Assembly (NCBI RefSeq): GCF_000524195.1
Contig: NW_020170381.1
Location: 199,318-263,317 of the forward strand
Source: Echinococcus granulosus
Taxonomy: Eukaryota; Platyhelminthes; Cestoda; Cyclophyllidea; Taeniidae
Reading direction: 5' to 3'
Length of the DNA stretch: 64,000 nt
Part shown: in pieces, positions 35,101 through 47,100 of the stretch
Layout: every line of letters starts with the position of its first letter
How positions within the stretch are numbered: position 1 is the first letter of the stretch
Made by a program: the position numbers and the translations under genes
Notes under the pieces: model-generated
What the model saw: only the letters and a program-made list of their open reading frames with translations
Databases searched by the model: none
What the model was told of the DNA's origin: nothing

Positions 35101-38100
35101 CGATCCTTAGGCTACAGAATGCTCTCGATGTTCCCCAACCAGCCTCCCGCGTCTCCTCTCGGACTGGCACCCCGCCAGGAAATGAAAAGTCCTTGTGGAT
35201 AACAAGGGCCTTGGATAGCTCTCCACTCTTACTCAAGTGTCCACTTCCAAGCATTGCCTTTGAGGCATACACTGGGGCCCGTCGTGTTCGTATGCAGTGG
35301 TTTCGTGATGGAATTCAACTCTACGACTCCGACTGGCAGACACCGGACTACTTCACCGGCAGCCAAGGGGTATCGTTTGTCGATGGAAACACTTTCTGGA
35401 GTGTGAGCGTGTGTGAAGGCCGAGCAGTGCTGCTTAATACTAACCGTGTCCGTTCGGTTGACGCTGGTCGTTATTCGTGTCGCATGATCATTGATAATGA
35501 CGCCTACGAGTCATCAGGCAAGGAGTCCATTTCCCGGCACAGCTTCATTTTTCTCTAATCAAGTTTTTCTTATTCAACAAAGTGATATTCATTTTATATT
35601 GTTCTAAGATTCAACATTAGGTAATACATTGCAACAGATTACATCCTTCATTTCAAGATACTTGCTATCATTCTAAGGAATTACTCATCTAACTTGTGAG
35701 TGAAAATATTTACCAGACAGGCATTATGAAATGTATACTGTCCAAGCCTTGTGAAGGTACTTAAGTTGAAATATGTCCTTCGATCAGTATAATCCTGTCC
35801 AGTTTACAGATCGTCAAACAGTGCCTTTGCTTTTCACTCAACAATAGGACCTGTTCCGTGAATGTAAAGTAGCTTATTTAATCGGTGAAGAACTTTTCTT
35901 TCTCTCCCATTATTTTTGCCCTCATATTTTGTTTCCAATTATTTTACGTAGAAATCATTTCGTTTTAAATCTTTCCAGTACCCAATTGGCAATACATATT
36001 TTCTTCTGACGTTCTGTATATGCTGAAAACCATTGGCATTGAAGAGGGTAGCAGCCGTCAGGAATAAATGTGACAAAAGGTGTATCTTTTTGTAATGCAG
36101 GTGTTATTACAGTGTGTTCGAGTCAGCAGTTCGTTCAGCAGCTAACCGGATTGAAAGTGTACCTTGGTGAGCCGGCAGAACTGCGCTGTCGTCTAGAGCC
36201 CTGGGTAACTGGAAATAGTCCCGAGTTGAGAACCACAGTCAATTGGTACCACTTTGAAACCATTCTGACACCTGAACTTCAAGACCGTGTTGGTATAAAA
36301 ACGGAGTGCAATGAAGGGTTGTGTACCCTCCGAATCGAAAAGACCTCTAGGCGTTTCGGCGGTGTGTACAAGTGTGAGGCGAGGAACAAATTTGGAATCT
36401 GCGTAACCAGCTGTAGATTACTGATTGATCGTAAGACTACTTTGATATTCGCATAGCATATGTCAGCATCTTTGCCAAAAAACATTGAATAAATGTCGAT
36501 TTGCCGTATCTTGCTACTTACCGTAATGTAGTCCAATAAATGCGAATGGGTTTACTTTATTAGCAGATTCTATTGTTCAAATTTGATAGGAACCTCAACT
36601 GTCAGCCCTTTAGCATTTGTGATTTTAAACGTTATATATTACAATATTTTCTTGTAATAACAAACTATGACTGTTAAGTTTGGTTGAACTAATTGTTGCA
36701 TTCGTACTCCACTAATAGGCCAATAAGAAATATCGCTGTTTCACTTTGTGAGCCTGTATTTTAATCGCCTTTTAAAATTTGGCAGTATCAACCAGCACCA
36801 AGTACCATAGATAGGTAATAACTTAGAGAAAGCTGGAATTTAACTTTGGTTTTTACGCATTTATAATGCTTCTAAAAGGTTTTAAGATACCGGTCGTCAC
36901 ACACCATCGTTTTTGTGCAATTAAATTGTCTCAGTTTGAGTAATTTTAAACCTAGTACCAGTTTCCCCGACTATTTTGGGGCCAATTCAATGTCTGAATG
37001 ATTTGAATGAAGATGATGCGGCAATTCTCAGAGTGGAATACGATGCTGTGCCTCAACCTACAGTCATTTGGCTCAAAGATGGCCAAACTATAAAACAAGG
37101 GACAGGATACGAAGTACCTTAATAAAGTTTTATCACTTTCCTCTTTTTCTTCTAACTTAGGAATATAATATTCCTAATAAGTATATATTGGAAATGTTTA
37201 CACTCACTTTTGAATAACTAAAACAGGAGACTTATGCATTATACTTAAAGTCAATGCTTCATCAAACTTCATGAACCTCACGAACTTTGACTGGTTTATA
37301 AATTCACTATCTTCAAAACCTTGGGTACTCTTAGAAGCTTAAATTATTATTGCCTTTCAGATTATAACGGCGAAAGAAGAAAGTCTTCTGCATATACCAA
37401 ATTCCCGACTTGAAGTAAATGGTGTATATGCCGTTGTTATAAAGAATGTAGCAGGGAGTGCCGAGTCCTCATACACTCTTCACTTTGATAAGTAGGTCGA
37501 AAATGTGATGGAACTTTCTTACCCTGCATTTTGGTGCCCTATTTAACATCACTTCAAAACAATTTCATTCCATCATTATGTATCAGAATAGTTAAGCCAT
37601 TTGTCAAAATCCGAATATTGAACCAATAGGAGAAATAAATGAACGGTACTGCTAGCAGCGTTGTCAACATGCTCTCTTATAGGTCACTTGAGTTTATTCA
37701 TTACCCCTAATAATTTAATGCTCTGAATCTGACATAACGTTAAAAGTGAATGACAACCATTTTAAAATAATTGTAATAAACCTGAAGCATATTTAGATCA
37801 ATTATTTAACGCCATTGGTTTTGCCTCATTGGGTTTGCTTCTCTTGTTGATAATGTTTTAATCGTGAAATTCTTCAGCTTTGGTAATGAACAATTTGTTG
37901 ATTGGCTGCCAACTTACGATTATTTTTTTCGCTGCTTTTCAAGATATCAACTTTTTATGAAAGGTGAACAATCAACTTTTAGTCGCATGTGTCACACAGC
38001 CTTTCTGGAATCTGGACTGTCCGTTCCCTGAATGGTGCTTTTAACCTTAAAATCAGTCATCCTATAGGAGATGTAGCTAAAAAAATTATTTTAGGCTGAC

Positions 38101-41100
38101 TTATATTAAAAATGTGGACGAAAGTGAAATTTCTGCTAAGATGTTCTCGAGAATTCATAATCCGACATGTAGGTAGAGTTAGGATTTTCCTCAAATAAAT
38201 AAAGTTTCTCCATTTTTACGTTTCCTTGTGTTTGTTATTTTGCACTACTAGTTTGGTCCTTGTTGGCATAATACTTGTGGATGGGGTTAATAGGCGTATG
38301 ATATGGCTGATTGAAAAGTTTGGGTGTGTTCGACGTTAATAAAAATACGTGCTGATTCTCGACATTTCTTTGCAAATGTTAAGTCGTGCTTCTTCATCTT
38401 TGTAACAATGCGTTTGACGGATAGGGAAAAGGCGTCTTGTAACTTACCTTGGTTTAATCTCTTCTTCGTGGCAAACCCGATCACAGTAAGGCCTTGCCTT
38501 TGTTCAGTAATTCTTTGAGGCCAAATTCGTTTTACCACGGAATTCGTACGTATTTTGAAGTTTGTAATTGTGGTGGGCATTCAAACCCACATTACCTCAA
38601 AGACATTTTCATCTTTTGCAACCAGTTTAATCAAAAATGTTAATCACATGTACTTTCACCAAGTTTCTGTAACTAAGTGAGGTGCAATATTTAACATATC
38701 GGCAAAGAGAGTAAACACTTTCTACTCGGCAGTTAAAATCTTGGCCACCTTTTGTTATGGGAGCTTTTATGAAACTCCTCATGCATCTGTCAAATTATGA
38801 ATGATGTAAATTTAAAGGTGGTTTGTGTTCTCAAAGATAGATATGCAAGCAATATTGTTATGGAAAATATACCAATATTTTGTAGCCAAAAGCTTTAATT
38901 TAACTATGATGATGAAAGCTGAAATATCGCAGTAGCCATTCCTACAATATTTCTGCTTAATGCGTTACCGAAATCCAAAGACCTAAGGTTTTCAAAATAA
39001 GAGCCTTTGTATTCTTCCAAAAGATTGTTCAAATGAATATCAGCGTGCAATGCGTATCAGCTCTAATAACATAAACGGATTTATGCATCTTGCTGTAGTT
39101 ATGCTTCGACTTTATTTTGCAATTCTACTGGCTAACAAACACTGTTTAAAAAGGCGGTGCCTGGTCGCCTCGCCAGCATCGCAATAAGTGGGTAGGGTTG
39201 CCTGAAGCAGCCTCGCTCATCGCAATAGATCGCTTTAAATTCAGCGTCCGCAGCATGAATGTTTGAACGCGCTGAACATTATATTGATGGAGACGTCCTT
39301 TATTTTCTTGCGCACATATTTTGCTTCCTGAATGGCAAAAGGTCGAATTGTTATGTGCACCACATTTTAAAACGAAATAAAATTGATTAATTATCCTATT
39401 TTCAGCTGTGACTTTGCTTGACGTCACATTAATAAAAGGAGTTGAGAATGTGGGAAATGGCTATTTTCTTTATTGGTTTGTCAACTGCACTTTTTTATGA
39501 CAGAAAGGGGGAGGCCTCTATCGTTCGTAGGACGCTAAGCAACGAGAAGTAAAATGGGGGACACACAACATTTAGATGAACTCGATCTAAAAGAAATTGT
39601 TTCAAAAGCATAAATTTATTCATTGTTTCTGCTTATAAGCTTATGCACCAGGAGCTAGTGCTCACCCTCCTTCTAGCAATCAGTCGTGCCTGTGTTAGAA
39701 GCTGGCATCTTTAACAAATTCCTGTTGGTATAAAGAGCACAATTAGAGAGAGATCTGCAGATTATGTATTCAAAAGTACTTCTTTAGAACTGATCGTTAA
39801 TTGGTATAAGTAGATTTTATAGTAAGGAAAGTGTTCGATGGATGATGTGCTTTGTTGTTTAGTTTTATTACAAAACGTGATTTAAACATTTTGATAGAAT
39901 TGCTTTTTAAAAATTAACGAAGTGGGGATTCATTCAGCTTAAATATTGATGGCCACATGTGAATCACTTGCATATGAAAGTTTTTTGCCTTATAATTCGG
40001 CGCTGAGTAATGTGCGTAACCAGCGAAATTTGAATTTCAATTATGTTTTCCATATTGTTTTCATTTTTTTAATTTTGTTTAGTAAGGACTAATCAGGAAA
40101 ATTTATTTCAGAGATAGCGCTATACGATCGGGTAGCCATGCCAGACAATCTCTAATGTCGTTCATGAATGACCAACGTAAAAGAGACCAGGAAAATGCGC
40201 CACCCTCTTCGCGGTCAGGAAATCCAGAAGTCCATATTTGCACGAATTCCGATGGTGGTGCTACTGTAGGAGAAGTCTTCACTTTATGTCAACCTGTCCC
40301 TATGCCTCGTGAAATACGACAAACACCTGGTCAGTTTACTCGCCCCCGTCAAGGGGAAGGAACTTTAGTGAAGAGATACAGAACTGACAGCTATTTCAGC
40401 CGTCCCGCTGAGTCTGTGAGTCAAAATGAAACCGGACGATCCACGCATAGATCACCGATGAATACCTCACCAGGTGTACAAAGTCAACATTCAGACAATG
40501 GAAAATCATTCCTCCTCCGACCTCAGAGTATCTCTGCAAACGTTGGCGAAAGTGCTGTCTTCAGTTGTGTGATTCGACCTTCTCCAGGAGTCCCAAAAAT
40601 TTACCGAGTCTCCTGGCGGCACAAGAACCGTGAATTAAAGCAGGGGGGAGATGAAACGCCCCGAGTGATTACTAGAGCAAACAACCCTTGCGATGGGGTG
40701 TTTCAACTCCAATTCACCAACATATGTAGAGGCGATGATGGGGACTATGAAGTCTCGGCTTTGGATGAGAATGATGTGGAAATCTGCAGTGCGACATTTC
40801 ATCTGTCAGTCGATGGTAAGCACTTGGAAGTGTCCGTAAACAAGCGAACGGCCAAGGCTTCAGTGTCCGTGCGGACTGAGCTTGTACCCTCTAATCTTTC
40901 AGTTTAGAGAAGTTACTAGCGTATATTTCTAGAAGTAGGTTGTTCTCTGAAATAAATTAATTAAAATATGGGCTGATAATAAGGAACAGTTTATTTGTCA
41001 ACTTCAAAATTAGGCGTAAAATTAAAATGTCAAGTGCAAAAAACATTGAAGTTTTCCAGAAAGCATCTATTTTAAATGTTGCTTTGAACAAACTTAAACA

Positions 41101-44100
41101 TCAAAGGAATGCGTCTATTTGGTTAAGTAATAGCAGTGCATTGCGTAACACTTGAACCTATTTTTTGCACTTCTATGTGCAGTGATCTAACTAAAACATC
41201 AGTGTATTCATAGTTTTAGCTATGTGATGGCGTTTTCACCACAGTAAATATCACTTTTGACCTTTCCTCCCATGCCTGTTCGTTCCCCTACTCGTTCACT
41301 GTTTTTTGTTGCATGAATATATTGCGTGGTGAATTTAATGTTGTTTGTGCACCACGCAAAGATTATCACGATTGTGGAAGACCCACGCACAGAGCCCGAA
41401 TCACTTCAACAACTAAGGTGAATATGCCATTGGAGCTCAGGCGGCGTGTTGCGTCCTTACCCAACCTCCAACTAATTCATTCGTTAGATAAAGGCCCATT
41501 GCATTCCAAAATTTCCAACCAACCCGTCCTCATCGTGGGTCCCAGTAGAAACTTCTTGATGCTCACAAAGAGCCAAAGCAAATGTCACTTGAATGATTCC
41601 GTCAAATTGAAGTTCTACAATAAAAATCAATGTTACCAAAATAACCTGTGCCCATCGACTCCACTGCGTTATCGCGATCGTGACCTTTATTGTGGTAATT
41701 GCTCCCGATCATTGCCGAATTTGTTTGACTCCGATGTTACTCATCTATCAATAACTCTGGTGGAGAAGTATAGATTCTCTGCAAATCTACCCTCTTCATA
41801 CAAAAAATCTGGTGCTTTACTACTACCATCCCGTAGGTTTAAAGCTTCGTATTTAATCACCCGCTTTCCTCTCTTGCGATGCACCTTTTGTCACTGAATT
41901 TCAAGGTGACCTGCTACTATGATAACAAATTTATAAGTGGTTCTCTTAGAGGATAGGCGATCGGGTAGTTTCATCACCCATTTCGCGTAGCTCAAAGTAC
42001 ATCATTTTTTCCCTAGAGTCATTTTTGAAACATCCATTCGGAATGGGTGGCGTACTTCAATTTGAAGCTCAAAATGCCCTAAAACGAAGGTAATGAAGTA
42101 AATATTTCCGCTGAGGAAACAGGACAGAAGTATCATGCCACATGTCTTGCAATTCTGATCAATAAGTCGCAAAAAGATGGGCTATTATGGGCTGTTGTAA
42201 AAGTGCGAGGCGAAGTATGGGTACTAAATGATCACAACGAATTGGGTCATTTTCCACAAGGCCCTTCGGGCAACTGGTGCTTTTCATATAAATGGTATTA
42301 TTCATAGACAGTTTCGCCAGAGAGAAGGAGTCCAATTCCCAAATATTTGTATCGTTTGGGCAGTCTTTTATTGATATCTTTTTCGGGGTAATTTATGACC
42401 ATTGACAGTTCTTTCATTGTTTGTTAAAGCATGTCAACTTTGAACTCTGAATTAATGTTTGTCATCCTTATTGCATCTATACTTTGCGATTAGTCACTCC
42501 AAGGAATTAGTTTCTCGATCAGTCAAACTTGACTTTTTAAAAAGGATTAATCTTGTAAAATGGCATGAGTGGTAAAACTTGGGTGTCAGAGCTATCTTGC
42601 TACCTTGATTAGTCCAATGAAGCAGGGCAGCATGCTCAGTCATTTTAATTATGTCTAACGGGGATGTCCTACCCGTCAGTTAATGAGGATGCTTCGCATC
42701 GTTCAAGAGATTGTTTCGTTTGTAACTTCTTTTCCTCCTTCCTCATCCATATTTAATCGGCCGGAAGCGTCGCCTCGATACTACAGAAAGCTATCACATA
42801 GTAGGCAGTTTTTAAACAATGCTACTGCTGCAGTAATGTATGCGATAATCTTAGCTAATTTGGGACATCATTCTACATGCCTCTTTTGGTGACGGATGCA
42901 AACGATAACCTGCATAATTTTGTTGTTTAAAAGCATAACGATTCAGGGAAAACAACAAAGACTCAGCAATTTCTAATAAAATTTCTAAAGTACTTTTACT
43001 TCCTCCGCAGCACATTCTTATTTTCTGGGTTTATTCTTAAAAGTCGAATATCTCTGTGAGCCTTAAAATGTGCATATAATTGGGAGCTAATTCTTTCACG
43101 GGTTCCTCCAGGACTTTTTACTAGAGTAAATCCTAGTTATGCTATGCCATTACTTTAGGCATTTGGAAAATTTAAGGCGCATCTGTTCACGAATGCGAAA
43201 AAGGCTTCAATGTAAGGAATTTCATTCTCCTTAGCCAGTATTAAGGTTTTTCGGAGCAAGTCCTACTGAAGTTAAAATTAATTAGTGACATCAAATCGAA
43301 ATTACATTTAAGTTACCAATAAGATGGCAACAGTCGAAGAATACATAGAATTATAGTAAACTTTGGTAAGTAAAGGTTTGGCAATTGATGGACATTGTCC
43401 GCTAGTTCTTTTCCACATCACATCAAATTCTCACATGTCATCTACAAACGATTAAATAATTTCTATTTTAAGTAGGCTTACTTACCTAACGTTAACAACA
43501 AGTAAATTTGAGGTTTTTACCATTTATCAATAATGTGAGGACAGTCTGTTCGCGAAATCAGATACACCGCAACTTAAAATAGTAAGAATTGAAGTAGGTA
43601 GAAGAAAATACGACGAATTGCTTCCATGTGCGATAAAAGTCGCAGCTACTAGGCGTATAATGGAATGAACTCTGAAACCGGGATATGGGACGGTATAAAT
43701 CTCTAATAACGATTGCAATCGGTCCTGTGCTTAATTTAAACGAATTCGATGCCGACTGTTTTTTTTTTGAAGCCAATGGAAAACAGAAATAGACTCATTT
43801 GTGCTCAAATTACAAATAAGGCTTCATTCTTTGCTGTTTGCACAAACTTTATTCTGTTATTTATTGATATTCACGGAGTTCCTAGAAGGTTACCCTATCA
43901 CATCCTCTTCACACTTGCACGAATGACTTCACCAGCCTGCACTACTTTGATAACGCGTTGGTTTCTACAGCAATGTCGGGTATACTAATGACGCTATCTG
44001 TGTTCACCAGACAGGAACAGTTATGGGGACGAGGGGAGAGAATCACTGATACGTGATGAGGTTTTTTTGGACAGTCCAAGGCTTCCCTCTAGTGCTACTG

Positions 44101-47100
44101 TCGGTGTTGGCGAACGGCTGGAAATGACGTGCTATATACCTGGCTATCCCATACCACAAGTGTTCTGGCTCAAAGATGGTCAACAATTAAATGATCACGG
44201 CTCCACAAACGACTTTCAGGTACCCGAGATCCATTTGTAGAAAATTTCCTTTTCCTAATACACAGAAAATGGATTTTGTGTTTTACTTAATAGCTCACCC
44301 TTTTACAAGCACTGAAAATGTTTTGTTTCACTGTTCGCCGTTTAACTATGCTGTGTGCCTACATGAAAGACCGAAATAGGCATCTGTGAAAGAAATAATG
44401 GTTGTCATTTTCAGTGGACATTATTACTTCTCATCCATTTGACTGGTTTTTGCAGTTATATCAAACTAATCTATTTACATTCTAAACGCTCACTCTTTAT
44501 GATTTTGTGCTTTCACTCCTAACAAATTCTAATCAGTGGACGTAGTTTTTTGGCACTTCATGGTTAAAGGCTTTGATTAATTAGGTTTTTTCTCGTTGAA
44601 TGAATTAAACCGAGTGAATTTAATCAAATTTATCAAATTCTAGATCAGAAAACGGGGACACGTTTATCAACTTATTATACCGTATGCTCTACCCCACCAC
44701 GCTGGCTTGTGGGAAGTGATTGCCCGTAATTCGGCTGGTCTCGTGATGAGTGGATCACGCATCGAGGTCAGGGCGACAGAGCGACGATCCCCACCGGTCC
44801 CGCGTGATCGTCGCGCACGCAGTCTCTCCCCCTGTGCCCTTACCGAAACGTCACAGAGGCGTGCGAATTTGTGCTTGGACAGGCCCCACATGCATGAGCA
44901 GGCACCGCAATTCACTAGATTATTTCGTGATCAAACCGCTTCCTGTGGAGATGATGTTCGATTTGAATGCACGGTGATCGGACTCCCCATGCCTGATGTA
45001 AGTCAGCTACCATCGGGTATCAGTAAACCAAGTAAATTCTCCATTTTTATTTTTGTTTTGATAATTTCGATTTAGGTATGGGTTTGCCTTCCAAAGTTGA
45101 TGTTCCGCAAAATTCACTCAAAAGTCGTGTAGGGCTTTTGGAACATTAATGAACGATGAAATTGTCTCATTACGTTGATTGCACTTCCGATCTCTATTAT
45201 ATTCTAGTATTCAGCTGTGGCAAATGTGGTTACTACGACCACCAAATTGTTCAACTACCACAATGAAGTCCTCATTGAAATTGTCGAAATAGTAGTCAAT
45301 TTATCATGTTCTAATGTAAAGACATGCGGAATCCGGTTTATGGTATTAGTGGAATGAAATGTCCATGTGATCTGAGATACTGCATAGACATGGGGAGGCA
45401 TACCCTCCACAGGCATCTAGCCAAGGGGTTTCACCGTTATCTGGTGGAAGCCGCACCTAACTAGCGAAGGCGCTTTCACTCTGTGCGGGTGGTCGTCGTA
45501 GGTGCGCACGCGCGCACCGCCGCGTGGCCGAGGACCGACAGCACGCAACTGCCACGAGCGGCCCTGCACTTCGGTCTTCGATCAGGACATCCCCACCTCC
45601 ACTGATTAAAAGACAGTGCTTCGTCGGCTTTGTTATTGGCATGTTCGGGTAAAAGGTTGAAGACTTGGTTTGTACACAAGGAAAGGGATATAAGACAGCA
45701 GTTTGATGTTATATTTTCTTGTCAGTGAGCTGAGTGCTTCAAAAAATGTAAGTACGCCTCTCCTAAATTTACTCAAATTTTTACAGCGATTTGTTACGTA
45801 TTTCCGAAATGCTTAGAACTGGTTTATCTATTATTTGCACTCCTTAAAACTGCTTCGCAATCACTCGCTCTCGATCCAGCATGTTCGACAAATTTGAGGA
45901 AGTGAGCGGAGAAAACCTCTTCTTATCCTAATACTGCTCTTTAAAATGGGAGGAGTAAATTGTTGCTGAATAACCGCTTCCTGTGATATGATACCTAAAA
46001 GCGCGCAGAATTTTTCTCTCCTTAATACAGAAGTTGATTACCCGATGTGGGGTTTTATAATACATATTCCAATTACACGATCTCAGTCCGTTAAACTGTT
46101 TGAAATATTGAAAGACGTGACTTACATTAGCAGTAATGGAAGTTTTCATTTTAATCTTCGGACTTACTCAAGAGATTGGGTAATAAATTTGGCTTACATA
46201 AGATCAAATTTGCAAAGGTATTCCATGCCGGAGTATCGATAGCAACGCAACCTCAATGCAGTGCGTTTCTGACTAAATCACGATATTTTAAAATGTCTTC
46301 TACTTCCACGTTAATGAAGATTTCATTCTAAAATTAGTGGTAGCACTGGGTAAAGCAATTTGAAAACACTCGCTGTGAGATATTTTGCCAGTGAATAGTT
46401 GATGGACTGAAAAGTTTGGTAAGCAGAACAGTCTAGTAACTCCTGTGAATAGTGTACTGATAGCAAGCTGCATGTCACAAAGATTCGGTTCGGTTGGATA
46501 TTTTAAGACAATTTTTGCTGTGAACGTGCAGTGCTTATCACATTATAAACACAGGGTGTGCTTTTAAATGCAAATCTGTCAAAAGAATATCCATTTTGTG
46601 AAATTGATTTTATTCATTGGTATTAAGTGTTACTCATTGCAAGCTATAACTATTCTTGAATTTGAGATCTAAGTCAATTTTTCTTGCTTTTTGTGCCAAA
46701 GTATCCTATTTGACTAAGTCAGTTAGATGGAACATTGCCTGTTAGATGCGCTTTCAATGAAAGTACAAGTTCCCAATACTCTATGTTATTTCCTGGTATA
46801 AAGAAAGTACATGGGAAACTTTATTGAAAACGTTTTTGAACGTTCCTTAATTAGACGTATGCCTGCTTGTCGTGATTTAAGTATGTAGATTCATATTTCA
46901 TAAATCGTCTCTTTGTATGACGGTTTTCAAACTCAGAATTCACTACCTTACTTTAAGATTCGATGGGAACACAATGGAGAAGAGCTTCAACAAAGTACTG
47001 TTAGAAGTTTCAAAATTTCAAATATCGACACTGTGCATAAACTTGTGTTGAAGACAGTCGATTCAACCTTCTCCGGCCGGTATACATTGATTGCTGAAAA

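Noticed and set aside
39146..39427. 93-codon minus-strand ORF in an intron, suspected mobile-element remnant
   Set aside because: No reverse transcriptase, integrase or transposase motif could be identified by eye.
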